A stretch of 64,000 bases of DNA from Leptoclinus maculatus (Eukaryota; Chordata; Actinopteri; Perciformes; Stichaeidae): positions 10,416,986-10,480,985 of the forward strand of contig JAVDOI010000003.1 in NCBI GenBank assembly GCA_032191485.1, in the 5' to 3' direction. Position numbers and translations under genes: made by a program. The notes beneath the pieces are model-generated. The model was not told the origin of the DNA and ran no database searches. It saw only the letters and a list, made by a program, of their open reading frames with translations. Of the stretch, positions 27,065 to 42,000 are shown one piece after another (position 1 is the stretch's first letter; each line of letters begins with the position of its first letter).

Positions 27065-30000
27065 TTAGGGCGTTGATGGTGTTGTGTCATTCGTCTCAAG
27101 ATCCTGGGTCCCGCTCTCCATCAGCTCACATTCATCCAGCAGACTGAGTAACTGCTCCTCAGTAAGGTCTGGTGACTCATTCTGCAGGAAGACACAAATA
27201 TAATGTATGTGGGGTTTAAGAAATATATCTATGGTTTTAATAAATAATAACAAAGTCAAGAATATGTGCAAACACAACACTTTTTTACAACCAATCATGT
27301 ACAGTAGACCTCGAGCATCGAGGTCACATGGCCCTATAATTACAGATATGACGAAAGAATATTTTTCAGCTTAACGGCTCATCACAAAATTAGTTCCCAT
27401 TACAACCATCCTTTATTGGGCTTAAAACTCAGTTCTTGATAATGTGTTGAGTTAATACATGAACTGTGATGACAGTGGCAGTTCTTAATAATAATGCTGC
27501 GCTCCTTCCCTGTGCCTAGTTGGAAGTCGTCTGAGGAAAAACCCTTCCAGTTGGACAGAACTGTTGTTTTTCTACTGATAAGTCAGACTCCCTCACAGGC
27601 AGCCTTCTGGAAGTGCATGTGAGTTCAAGGAGAAAAGCCAACATTCTTAAAGTCGGTCATGCGGAAAAGGGTTCCGAATTTTAATATATGTCTATCTATT
27701 CATGGGACTGATGTTTTATCTGGCAACTGTAATTTCTGATTTCATATTCTTATTGACAGTGTACACTTTTAACACCTTTATCATAACACGGTGAGACATG
27801 ACTAATTTACCGATGCATAAGTGCTCACAGACAGTTGCCATCTCTTCACGTGACAATGCTGTACTTTGTCTAGACAGCTGCAAAAACCCAACAGCCAATT
27901 TGTTCCAATAATATCAACTCATTGCCTTTCATGACATTAGCAGTATGCCAAAAAGGTGTCCAGGAAAGCCAGACCTTAACCTCTAAGTCAAAGAGTAGGC
28001 TAATCATTGTCATCCTTCTTTTAGCGTGTGCACTTTAGTTTCTAGCTGTCATCGCACACTGAACAGAATGTCCCTGGCCTTAAAGCACAAATGTCCTGAT
28101 TATTCTGTCCCTGATCCTGATGCCAGTCAAGGCAGAAATAATTGATTCGTTTGGCAGCGGAACAATCTGTAAAGACAACACTGACATATCATCGATTTAT
28201 AAAGTTAAAATACTATTAGTAAGTCCAATCCACTCTCCTTTTAGATCAGTTTTGGTCTCCATCAATTCCAGAGGGAAACATCTGGCTCTTTAGCTGCGAA
28301 ATGCTCCACTGTGTTCACCAGCTAATCGCTGTACGGATTAAACAAACAAGACAGCATGTGCTAATAAGTGAGCTTTAGAGGTGCTGGTTGGTGTATTTTG
28401 TTACCTTTGGACCGACTCAGGCTAGCGGTTTCCCCTTAGACTTCAATACAAGTGTATTTCCCATAATGTCAAATTGTTAATTTAATATAAAAGTATTCGT
28501 TAGTGCACAGTCTTGAGATCCACAGACACAAGTTCAAAAGCAGACCTGCATTTTGGTGTTGGAAAAAATACAGCCTGGCACCACAGTGTGCATCCTCTCC
28601 GGCTCTGTCCTGAGAGACTATTATGACCATGCAGTTGTTTTTACTTCTTACACACATCCCGCTGAGTCACTCGAGACAAAATCACATTCCTGTGTCTCAT
28701 CTATCCCCACTAGTTAGAAGCTAATACTCTTCATCGATCATTTGTATTCCTCATCGGACCAGACCACCCTCTGAGGCTCTCCAGCCCCTCGTCAGGAAAC
28801 CGGTTGCTGATAGACATCACTACCAGAAAAATCCTGTCCATGTTCAAAGTCCTCCAGAATTTAATGACTGACACCCTTTAGATCATGACAGGTTGGGCCA
28901 TGTTACTCATTCAAGCAATTACCCAGAAGCTGAAAATCTTCTCCTTCCAATGGGCAGGAGACCACAGGCACCATGGACACATTCCAGCCTCAATGTGCTG
29001 CATGTTTTTCTCCTTTGACATGCATGGGACAGCCCTTTGCCTGTAGACTTGACCTTCACCTCTAAATGGTGAAAGAACAAATCCTATGGTGTGTGCATAC
29101 ACTAGTAGCACACTTAGTGTCTAGGCATTTTGGATTCACTTAGCTTCCCTTCCAGGTTTATTCTGTGTTTAATAGGTGACACCCACCCACAGAAAAAAAA
29201 ATATTTGCTTGGAACTGTATCATAAATTTGCTAAAACATTAGTGAGCCATTACTGCAACTTGAAGCATATGGCACAAAAAAAAACACACTGGTCAATTAC
29301 AGGCCTGTCAGTGTTTGAGTGCTTAAGGGGCAATAAAAAAGTGTCCCACTGGCTGGAGTATTAATGGCCAGAAATACCTTTTAACCAGTACCAGCCGGTT
29401 AGATGGGAACTACAAGTTAGACTTTCCAAGAGAGAGGAGAGAAAAAACGATGAGTGTTTTTTTTTACTGCTGTGACAAAATGCTGTGACTCTTTCAAAGT
29501 GGTTGACCTCAGGTGCCCTTAATAGTAGGGAGGCCAAGGGTGTCTGTGGGCGACTGATAAGTGTTTTCCTGTCTGTCTACTCTCTAAAGAGCCAGTTTAA
29601 CAAAAGTATTACAGTCAGCTCCCCAGTCGACACCACATTAATTTTAGTAAACAGCAAAGTAAAGTGCCGCCAATACAGGAAGGCCGTCCAAAGAAAATAC
29701 ACAATATGTTTGACTGAGTTGGTTCCAGCGAGTACCGTCCGTGAGTTATCACTGAGACAGGAACAACAATGTTGAGCCTGGAAGTTTGTCAACGCAGCGT
29801 TATCATCAGACTGATTCCACAAGGAAGCGTATGAATAGAGCAGGGGAAGATACAACTTTTATCGGAACTGGAGAAGCTTCTGTTTTTCAGCTGCCATGAG
29901 TGTCTTTACTGCAAGCAAACACACTGCGAGAGAAGATGTAAATACATACATACAAATTTGTATTTTTTCACTGGTAACCATTGCCAACTCCAAGTCAAGG

Positions 30001-33000
30001 GCAATGTGTAGCTGTGTAATTCCAAGTCAAACATCCTCTGGCTTAAACATGTGAAATACAAGCTGGAGGTAGAGGATCTATAGACTCACGTACCGCTGAC
30101 AATTCCTACTGGCCTCTGACAGCTTTATAGAAAGACGGATGTTCTACTTACCGAACACATACTGAGAAATAAATAACAACGGAAGAATGAAATTTACAGG
30201 AATAAAACCATACATATTTATGAGGATACCAATGTTCTGTTTTATAATGACCTTTTTGTTAAAGTGCATTGAAACCCAAGTTTCTCCCCGTACAGTAATA
30301 TTTCTCCCTCACTGCTCAGAGAGTTGTTGTGAACATTTTTGATCGATTAAAGTTGGAACAACAAAGCATCGACGAGGAAATGGCTTTGACGTGGCTGCTA
30401 ATGAACCCGACACTTATTTATTTTAATTATCTATATTCCACGCATGAGCGATTCCACAAATGATGATAACAGCCATTGCTGTAGCCCCAAGTGCAAGATG
30501 TCTGGTGGTTATTGTCAGAATGCCAATATTACAGCTCCAGACATCTCGTACTGCTCCGTGAGCTCTGGCTTTCCCACCTGCTATCCAGACCCAGCGGGCT
30601 TATTATGTCAGCCTCAGTCTGACCTGTAGCCATGTGCAGAGAAAGTAAGTGTAAGGGAAAACCTCTGTCACGGCCCTGTTTAGCAACTCCTTACAGTGTG
30701 TTAATTTTTACTTTGTGCCCTGCCATTTGTCACTCCAGTCCTCTGCCTTGTGGATCTCTATTACACCAATAGTGACGATGAGTTCAATGTCTTGCCTGCC
30801 CTCCAGACAGGAGTTCAGTTCCTCTCCCAACAAACAATAGCAGGGTGGGTGAACCTCCAACCTTTTGGCAAAAGATCAAGGTTTCTGCTCACTCTCCCGG
30901 ATCAGTTTCCCACCTGGTGATGAATCTGACAAAGCCAGAACAGATATATGCCCTGCAGTGGACCACCACCCCTGTACAGCTCACAGTTGGCTCCTGTACA
31001 CAGAGGGTGCTGGACCGGTTTACCACAAGCGTGGGCTGCTCAGCTTTCAAGGTCGCTGACATCAGTCACATAACTCAGCTTTATCGGCAAGAGACCCAGG
31101 GGCCACTTCTCCACTAATGGAGGAAGGAATTCTGTGCTATGTGCTCCCCATTCAGATGTTGAGCCCGCAAGCTGGCAATACGTTCTGCTGTAGCACACCG
31201 ATGACACTGAATGCATCGAGGTTAAGACAAAAACAAGTTTGTCAGATAATGTGCTTAATATAGATAATAATTTGTGCCAGAGACTTTCTGAGTTACCTCA
31301 TTAATGTCAATCTATATTGGTGATTCCTAGCTGAATCCCAATAGCATCATTTTACCCCATCATTTCTTGCACGTAGCCTACTGTATGAATGAAAATATTG
31401 TGCATGTGACATACACTTTGCTCTGGTTGTTGTGATTGAGCCGTTAAATGAAGCACGACAAGAAATAAAGTTGTGATTTACCGCTTTAGCTCAGGCAATA
31501 TAACTTCATATCTTGCTAACTTAAACCCAGCTTAGCAAGCTAGGCTAATAAGTTCCGATTTCTGAGTAAAAGCTATAGTTGGCCTAGCATGTTATCTTCC
31601 ACTGTTTGAGTGGAATTCAAACTTAATAGCACAATAGGTCCTCCAACATTTTGTAAATGGACAGACGTCTTAAATTGCTAACGGTTAACTTGTTGAAAGG
31701 GGGGGGACTGTCTTTTCTCAGTGTTCGTAAACTACACAGGGCTACGATGTAGCACTCTATGGAAGTTGAAAGCGCGTATCAATTGTCTAAAAATGCATTT
31801 ATCCTAAAAAAACGTTTAACTAACTGCTTATACCTTTAAATTTGTGGCATTGATCTAAATTGTTCTTAACTCTTTTGATACAGTACTAAAGACACCAGCA
31901 CATAGATAGTGGTTTACACTGACCAATGCACCAATATTTCAAATGCCATAACAGATAACATCTATGGCCATGTGTGGGAACACCTCTTGGTCTCTGCCAC
32001 TCATTAGAACCGGTGACACGGGAAAAGAAGAGACAATTGTGGATCACCCTTTTTGTTGAACTGTCTCTATTTCAGAAGATCATAAAGTGTAAAACGAGAG
32101 CAGACAGTGTGACAAGCCAAAAGCTAACAGCCAGTAGCCATGGCTGGAATGAAGAGTGGAGAAGAGGTTGAGAGAAGCTGAGAGAGAAAGAATCCCTTTT
32201 CTGGCAAACCTGACCAGCCTCCTGTGGAAAAAGAGTTGTGAAAGTGCAGTGTTCGTACAACCTAACCCAACAGATTCAGGCCAACTTTGACCTATCACGG
32301 TGGGGTTTAATAAGGTTCATTGCTCAGAGATGCACTGCATGGAAACCTGGCTAACATGAAAAAGAGTGTATGATTAATGATGTCGGCCTGATCAGACCAA
32401 GATTGCCCTGCTGGAACCATCCGTCCTTACTGTAAATGTTGGGATTGTCCTTCCTTTTGCAGTTGATCCAGGAATGCAGCCAAATGAGATGGCAGGAAAA
32501 CTAGCACCGGGTCAGCTGTTGAGGGCACTGATTTAGCTTTAACACTTGAATATAAACCCGCTGAACTCTCAACTTTATATGTGTCATCAACAGAGAACAA
32601 TGTCAGTCTTATCAATAATACCTTTCTCTAGAAAAACAGGCGTGGACTATCCTGCACAGGGATATTATTAACGGCGATAGAAAGAAAAAAAACTGGAAAA
32701 AGAAAGCTGACAAAAGAGATTCTTTGGCAAAGAGATACATTTCGCTGGAATGGGGGTTTTGTTTGGACTGAGAGAAAGGAGAAGCAGAGATGACGCACAC
32801 AATTACAGGTCTCAGATCTGAATCCAACACAACACATCTTTTTGTTTAAATAAATCACTGCAAAAAGATAAATCAGGGAGATCTCTAGACAAACATTTGA
32901 ATTCTTGACATAATACGCTGAAATCAATCAAACTGAAGTAGAGCAGATAATCTGTGGTCACTGCTACAATGTATGAGACTAACCTTTTGAACATTTTCCA

Positions 33001-36000
33001 CCTTTATAAAGGTGCTGCACTCTGGCAGCAGGCCAGACTAAACATAGAGCAGCAAAATTACAATTTGGAGGGATAACGTTTTTTTTTTATTTCAAACGTA
33101 TTCCTAAAGCAAACTGTCTACTCTTTTACTTTTAGCTTCTTTGTCTGGAATTCAGGGTTGATTTTCTAACTCGCTACTCTACTGTCACCATCGACTGTAA
33201 GTAGACACTATACTTCTTTAAAAGGTTTGACATACAAAGAAACAAATGGCATTATGTGTGCCACATTATCACAAGCTTATACTGTTGCATTTCGACTAGA
33301 TTTTCATTCTCAAATGATGAACTAATACTTTAATAGTATTTGTATTGGTAGCATTTGGAGTAACTTTGACTTAACTGCAAAATTCAACACAAAAAGTAAT
33401 TCTATTCACAATATCTCTTCTTAGTTATCATGCTCTTATAGCACACCAGAGAAGTAGGCACAAAGCCTGCACAGTTGGTTCACACTTCAGGTGCGAAAAA
33501 GACTGCGAGAAGACATTTGAGTTACGGATGTGACACAAATCAACTTTATGAGTACACTGGAGCTGTGTGAAACTGTTCAAGAATGCCCTCCCAGACAAAT
33601 TCCGTGCAAATAAATCTTTTCCAACCACAAAACAAGCCCGGTGGCACAAAGAATATACACCGTGAGGGTGCAGTTTACATTGCAGTCGCTCGCTGGGTTA
33701 AATAATTTAGTGACCGTAAAAATGTAGTGAGACACAGCTATATAGAAAGAGTGTCTGCCATAAGTGAAGGGTGGTTTTGATGTTTCGTGATCATAATGAG
33801 GGAACTGCTTCCTCAAACGGAGTTTTGCTTAATTAGCAAAGAATTCCATTTGTGTCTCCATAATTAGGCCGGGAATAGGTTCTGGTTGCATGGCATGGTG
33901 CCTTGTTTGATGTAAGGGTGTGGCTGCCACTTCATGTTTTTTTATTACCTCGCTGTTTGTGAGCATCTTTTATCTTTAAATTAGGCATATATACATCACG
34001 TTGTGGTTCATCACTGTGAGAACTGATGTGTCTTTAAATTTAAGTTCACGCGTTTAAATTTGTACGCCAATCGACGGCAGCGCTGTGAAGAAGCAAACAG
34101 GTAGTTTGTTGAGCAAGACCGTAGAAGCTGCCACATTAGAATGATAAAGTCAAACCACTTAATCAATCTCAAATGTTTTCCTTTTCTTTCCCCTAAAACA
34201 ATAAAGTCATAAATGTCAGCGAAAGCAGAAATCAGACCTATCCACCTTTTGTTCTCGAGACATTCTTGTGTTGCACCTTTAGCTACAGGGTTTGGGGAAA
34301 GTTCGACACTTCTGTGGTTGTAACTCTGCAGTGGCTCCTAAAAGCAGACAGAGCTCAATGGTTTCTAGGGAACACTGTGGAGGGTGGACATCGGATCTAA
34401 GCCAAGAATGCTTTAAAGCAATGAAATGACCGCCCTCGCCCTCGCATCGAACCCATGGACAAAGCAAAGCAGAGAAAGATATTTAACTGAAAACAAACGT
34501 AAATCAAGATTTGACACAACTGTAAAGTTCAAATGCTCAACACTAACTTTTAAAAGTGGTTGCCAAGCTTTTCGGTTCTCAAAACTAAAAGTATAGTTGC
34601 CATTTCTAGTCGCCTTATATTTTTTTGTAAATTAAGATACTGTATACTACTGTACATGCCGGCTTAATAATGAATATGTAACATAAAAGAACAAAAGCTT
34701 TATTACAGTAGTGTTTTATCTGATACTTTAATTTGAACCGTAAGTGTTAATGTGTCCACCCTCAATTGCTGGTATACAAAATAAGTAGTGCAGCTGTTGA
34801 CATGTTCTTAACAGACGCCTCAACAGTGAATCCAGCAAGCCACTGGTTGCTTGTTCATCCGTTCTCTCCCTTCAAAGTTATTTTTTTTTTTTACCTTTAT
34901 GCTGATTCCCACCACAGATCCATCAGTCCTTTTGATTGTGGGTGCCTCAAGTGACACCAGCATCAGCTTGTCCGTCATCTCTACTTTATGAGATGACCTT
35001 CAGTCTGTCTTGATAATGCTTAGACAGCTGAATCCCCTCTAACACACTGCTGTGTGCTGTCCCTATGTTTCATATGTTAAAAAGTAAGGCCAAGAATCGG
35101 CTGCTAATATCTCAAAATAATTGCCAATGGCAACCTGGCAACGCTTGCTGTCGAGCCCTGGCTAGTGATACAAAGAGAGAAGGAAAAAGAGGAAAAATAC
35201 AGGCCTGCAGAGACATGAGTATTGCATGTGATTTCATTGTCCCCTTGTGAGAATGACAGAATGAGCTGTGCATTTGTAATAATTTGGGACACACGTGTCT
35301 GCGGATAGAAGCACCGAGGAGTGTTATAACGCACACAGACAGTAGGGATGCAAGTATTCGTGTGTGTGTGTGTGTGTGTGTGAGAACATATGTAGCTGCT
35401 TTGAACTCACAGTCATCTCTTGGCCCTGGTTCAGGATCTCCAGCTGCTGTTGGATCTCTTGGAGCCGCCTCTCCTGCCCTCTCCTCTCCTTTATATCCTG
35501 CAGGACCTTCTCTCCTGGCTGCAGGTCCCCATAACACTTCCAGCCAACCTCTGAGCCACGGCCCTGACACACAACAGACACGATTGGTTCTCACAGGGAG
35601 CAAACATCTCATCTCACGTGTTTGGGTTCTCTCCTAGAGCTCCACTCGCAGCTTATGGCTTTCGCTAGGAAACATTTAAATAGGGATCAAAATCCTACAA
35701 CAGTTCATCACAATCAATTTGAGTGAGGGTTTTCCATCTCTGCAAGCCTCTTGGGTTACAGCACGCCTATCTCTGTTAAAATGTCATCATTGTGGTTTGT
35801 TCTAAAGTGTATAGATGAACACCAAATCGTTCTTCCCTGCTTTTCACAGCACAGAGCACATTCTCAGCCCAATACCTCGCAGCTACAGTCCATATGGGGC
35901 CCAACATAAATCACACATTTATAGCAAACATGTGCACTAGGTTGACACAATGGACTCCAAGCTGCATCCAAGGCAAACTTTGAAAATGGGTCAGGAGGAA

Positions 36001-39000
36001 ATGGGAGACTTATGCCTGGAGCACCATCCACAGCAGCCGATAAGCAAGAGGCTTGTCTTCCTGACCGCAGGATGGATGTTTTTCATATGGGCTCGATCAC
36101 AGTAAAGCCATCAAATTCAAATGATATTTAGATGTCAGTTATATCACAAATATATAAACAGAATTGCTTTGATACAATGGAGGGATAGCTTCTGCAGACG
36201 TAGTATGATGAATAGTAAGTGCTGAAAAGCCACCATAATTGTGGCAAATCTCAAAGGATAGGTCTTACTGTTCATATCCTTCCCCACCTCAACCACAATT
36301 CATTTATTTATAAGTATAAGGCAAAGTGAACAATACTATAGAGACTGACCAGTGCGTGACCCGTGGTACGGTCATATTTTGACCTCCAAAAATACACAGT
36401 TACTCTATAAAAGCACGAGCTAGGTCGAAAAAATTGTTGGGTCTGGGAGGATGTTGCCAACCGCAGGGCTGTTTTGGAGTGTCAGTCCAGCGCCATGTGG
36501 TTGAAATCTCCATCTCTCTTGGTTAGACTGGATGCCAGGCAGGCGTATGTATGATCTAATAATGTTGAAATTGATGGATGTTTCATAAAATGTTGACATC
36601 TCAATAGGGACTTGAATGGTAGGTTACCGGAGACAAAAGGACCCAGCAAAAAAGTTACTAAATTTATCTTGACACATTTATGATAGGATGTAATTAGTTA
36701 AACCCTGGGTCGGAGGTCAGTTAAGTGGAGCCACTATGTTGAGAAGGAGAATGATTGCTTCTTCCCTTGTTAATAAGCAAAACAGACATGCCTACTCAAC
36801 TAACACCAGGTTTTGCATTTACACCGATTTTATGCCGAACTTTAATATTTAAATCTTGGCAAAAACAAGCACATTTTTCCCCAAGTGTGTGTGGCCTCAC
36901 CTACCAGTGCCTTATGCCTCCCTATAGGGAAATAATGACAGCTTCTATCTGAAGACTCTTTTAAGTGGTCGTTACTAGAGCCCTTCGGTTAAGACTCCCT
37001 CATCCAGACTACAAAAGCCAGGATCAGACTCCTGTCATGCACCAGAGTGAGAAACGCGGCGTTCCAACCAGGAAAAATAAAAATTAAAGTCTAGCTTTTC
37101 CACCATCCTCACACCACTAAATGCATGTTTCAAAAAAAGCCCAAATCTTTGGGATAAACTGTTTATTTAATTTGGAAACGACAGCTGCCCTACTTTACAA
37201 GAACTAGAGTGCAAACTTTAAAATTGTCTGCGGGGCTAAACAATGATAAATGCTAAATCAGTGAACAATGTTTGAATGAGTTTGGCATGTACAGTATGTC
37301 ACATATTTCCCTACTAAACCAATTCTCTGTGGCTAAATTAACACCCTAGGACTTCTGGTGGGTGTAAGGGGAAAGTCCACAGTCTCTTTGTATAAACAAA
37401 GATAGATGGTCCACAAAGTACGTCATCTTTCCTGGCTTTTACCTTCTTCTTACTGTATCTCTGCCTTGTATTAGCTTAGTTACAACATAGGAAAATCGAG
37501 CGCCCTTCAGATTATTCAGATTCTACTAGCTTGTTTATTCCAATGGATAAAAACAAGACGAGGGCCCAATCCCAATGTTCTCACTCACAGACTTTGAGGG
37601 CTGTCCCACTGTCAATTTGTCTAGTGCTTGAGAGCAAACTTTCCGTAGGTTCGCATTTCTGTAGACTTTGTCGAAGGGAATTACCCACAGTTCATAGCGT
37701 TGTGATGAGTTACCAGGGGAAGCCTGGAGGCATTTATAAAAAAGGGTTTCATTTTTTGTTTGGCAAGATTGTATGACGCTTATTATAAAACAACTTTGAG
37801 CAGATTGCCTGCATACATCGTCGCTTGTTTTTGAGTTTGAATGAAGTGTGTTTTACGATCCCTTACAGTCCATTAGTGTCTAGACGGGGGGTTAGCCAAT
37901 TGTGGGTTGTATTCAATCAATCACACAATACAGCCTGGCGGAGATCTGCACTCTACTGAGTGCACCTTTCTAGTTACAGCTGAGACTAATGGGAATGTTA
38001 TTAGCTTTGCAGGTATTTGGTCATAAACCAAAGTATATTTTGACCTGATGATGGTGCCAGATGAAAAGTTGCAGGATCACAAAAGTGACTATGATTCATC
38101 CTATGGGGGACATGAATGCCTGTACCAAAATGCATGGCAATCCGTCCAATAATCGATATTCCAGCACAAACGTCAACCTTGTGGTGGCACTGGAGATTAA
38201 GTCGGTAGGCTCTCCTGTCTAGAAACCATGAATATCTCTACAAAATGTACTGCCAATCCATTCAGTAGATATTTTACAGGATAAGTGAAAACTTTGACCT
38301 TCTGGTGATGCTACACGAAAGGTCAGGTGATCACCAAATCTCCAAGAAGCCGGATTTATTCTTTTTTTTTGTTTTGTTATGGCAATCCATCTAATAGTGG
38401 CTGAGATATCTTAAAGTGTGTACCACATACGTGGACATACAGCCACACTGCTAGCGTGGCTACAAAAATCACAACAAAAGTAAACTGTATTATATCAGTG
38501 TCATGAAAGGTTCATCTGCACGTATTAGTTGAAATGCTTGACATTAAATGCCAAGATAAACATATTTGATATTGTTGGCAACCTTATAATACAGCACGTG
38601 AATGTGAACTTGCTTTGACAATTGAAAACTGTTGAGATTATATGTGTTAACCGGACACAGTGTTCAGTTTCTGTTTCATAGAAGACTAATATAACATATT
38701 ATTTGCAGTACTTTGTCCACAATGTTTCAAAATGTATAATTGATTAAGGCAGGATTGATTTGGCAGGATAAACAATAGATTAGTTTATGATCTTGTGCCA
38801 GTCAAGTTGTTGTAATGATTCAGTTCTTGGAGAAGAAGGGAATAATGTTTCTTGACCTTAATATACTTCATTGTCTTAATACATTACGGTATTTGTGCTT
38901 CCTTTTCCTGGATTTTGTGAGAGCACTAACTAAATATGAGGTTAGACTGAGTGACTTCCAAACAGAGAGACGAGGGTTCAGCTCATCCAAACATCAGCTA

Positions 39001-42000
39001 AATGCTGCTAATTGGCCCTCTTCCTAGTAGCCACTTGACATGCTGTTGAAGATCTCCAATAATCACTCCACCTATCTGGGTCACAAGAGCGCTTGGAGGC
39101 CACAAAGATCTAGACTTGTTTTCTTTCAGGATGAAACACATGTCAAACATAATTATCTTTTTAAAAGTAGGTCAGCCTGTTGATGAAATGCCTTGAACTT
39201 TGATGCTGCATTGGTTGTCCCGGGTTGATATGAAGTGCAAGCATTCTAAATATTACGCTGACTGCCAAGTGTGCCTTTGAATCCAGAATGGATGTTAATT
39301 AAAACAAGAAAAGGTTGTTCGTGCGTGATGTGGCAACGCCTGAGAAGCTGTCCTCGTTTCACCTTGTGGTACAGATTTTGCTTTCTCATAATATGAACCA
39401 ATTGCTGTGAGCAAAACCATCATTAGTAGATTATTTGTATCCGATAACTTTAATAAAGCATGCGTGTCACATTCATTAAGTGGTTATTGATTTCCTGTGA
39501 TCGATTGTATGATTGCAATTGGAGGCAATACATTCCATTCAGCGGCTGTCATGGTGTGAAACAGCTGCAGCAGTTGGATGATCCGCTGTTTTCCAAAGTG
39601 ATGAAATCAGAAAAATTGCGGGGATTATCTTATGTTTATAATTCCAAAGAAATATTGGATAACGCTCGGCAATACTGAGTGTGCTGCATCTTGATGTTCC
39701 CATTGAAGGAGCATATAATTATATCCCGTCAATCATATTAGTTTTGTTAGCTAGTGGAGGGAGCCATTGAGATTGGTAGCCTGGAGCGTCTTCCCTTCCG
39801 CCAATATGGATTGCATCTGTGGTGCAATTTGCCAAATATAACAGCTGGATCCTCTCATGCAGACGCATTCTCAGCTACATCAGGAAAACAAGACAAGAAA
39901 ACAAGACAAATAACTAGGTTAACTTTATGTACACATGTCCTGCTGCTATGTTTGTTGTGTATATATATACATGGCAAGAGAGAGTGTGCCAGCCCACTGT
40001 TTGCTTCGGGTTCCTTCTTATATTAGGTGTTTAGGTGAACAAGAACCACTGCGAGAGCTTGATGATCTTGTTCACACACTCGAGACGAGCTAATTAGGGA
40101 CGGCATGGTCTGAGGCAGCTAATCCAAGGGAGTGTCAACAGTAAAATCATAAATGTTACTGCATACAAACAAACTCATTTGTACAACATGTGGTCTTTTC
40201 AACCACGCTCTCCGCACAGTCCTCGAACTATCTCAAATCAGAGATAGATGGACAAGCTGTCATAGGAAGGAAAATACAGACTTCTGGGCATTTGCATTGC
40301 ATCTGCAGACATGATGCAAAGAGTTGCACAATTCAAACAAAGGAAAAAACACTCAATGAAAAACACTTATGTGATGTGGACGCTAACCAGCATTTCAGCA
40401 GTTTGTATTAGCATGCAGTCGCCACCAAATAGCTCATTGGCCTTAACTCTGGGGGCTTTATTATCCTAAAAATATCTGCTTTGTAATACACTGAGTTATT
40501 TAGTAATCTAATACAATCCAATACAACAGCCCTGCAACAATTCCCATCTTTTTTAAAGAGTATAACTGTACTGTACGGTACTGATTCAAATCTACGATAG
40601 GCTGTATAGCAGTTCTGTAGTGTTGTTGTACTGCATTACTTTGAAAATCCACTCCATTTAGGATGCTGTGGATTTAATTTGACTATTTGTAACTTAAGTT
40701 TAACTCCTTTTATAATACATTCTTTACCTTTCTAGAAACTGATTGATATTGGCCGGAAAATAGCCGCGGACAATCCTTCTGGTTAACGACCCTTGTCTAC
40801 ACATTGCAAAGGGACAGGGCTGTTATGACGAAGCATGGAGGCGGCCTTACTGACTCACCCCAAGATGTCTGTGTTGTTCAGAACAGCACGCTCCTCTTTT
40901 TCTCTCCCTCTGATTCTCTGCAAATCTCAAGTATAGTAGGAGCTCTGGCTGTGCCACGTGGACCCAGGCTACCTGCCAAGGCCTGTCCACATGCCTTGCC
41001 ACGAGCACTCCCTGTGAGAGCTCGGGAGTAAGCTGTTCGGAAGCTATGGCTGAGAGTCTCTTGACTTCTCTCATTTTCCCGTATTCTCCGTCCCTCAGAC
41101 ATTTTTGCCTGGCTATGACCTGCAGACATCTGCCAAGTTCTGAGACAGAGGTGCCGTTACACTGCCATACGTGTTATATATATACCTACAGTACCTGCAC
41201 GCTGACAAGAGCAAGGTAGTGCAAATGGACCCTGCACCACTCACCTTTCACAAAGTCTAAGTCTTTGCTAACTGTCAATTCTCCCCCCCCCCCCCCTCCT
41301 CTGTGAAGTCAGACCTCAAATCGATCTAATACTACTTAATAAGAGACAATGTGAGGGTTTGTATAACACCATCTTAAAAATGTCCTAGTTATGAAATTTG
41401 TTTGTCCGAGTCGTCTTTTCCTGCCCTCGAGGTCGTGTTTTTTGCGTCAGTATTTTGGGATCTGTGTTATATGACTTGGTGATGGCTGAACATTCCTGAA
41501 GTATTAGAAGATTCACTTGTGGGTCATCTGGATGTTAAACTTGATTTTATTTTCAGAACTAAGGGTGGTCTGTAGCTGTCACTGTTTCACAGATCAAAAC
41601 CTCGTGGTGCATCTTAAATTAAAACAAGAAAGCATGTTGAATGTCATTCTGGGTTAAAATATCCACACCACCGACCGGTGTGTTCTCAGAATCTTAGGAG
41701 AGCAATCCAAGGTCGACAAATGTTTGATCTGTTTGAAGTTTTCACTGCTTGGGTTGTGAAGGAAAAATCTTGCATCTGTCTATGGCTTTTGCTGAGAAAC
41801 CTCATCAGCATCATGTCGCTGATATAAGGTCATTTAAGTGTTTGCCAAATAATTACAGGCAAAATAAATTTGGAGTGCTTAAGAAGCAATGAATAAATAT
41901 TCATCGGAAGCATCTGGAGGGTAAAACGTCCAAGCATCTTTCTGCACTTCTTGTCCCCTTGTGACACATGCTGTGTCGGGCCACAGTATCTGACTTACAT

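Larger units (their letters stand above)
27182..35410 (-). other. fsip1: Last intron of fsip1 (8.2 kb)
   Basis: No additional exon or gene on either strand could be supported. It contains a fragment of the palindromic repeat family (28270-28450), short homopolymers and isolated short open frames. The rest looks like ordinary AT-rich intron. Confidence 0.6.

Noticed and set aside
35112..35637. 166- and 117-codon frames around 35.1-35.6 kb
   Set aside because: They are other-frame or antisense shadows of fsip1 exon 9 extended into flanking intron and a GT repeat.
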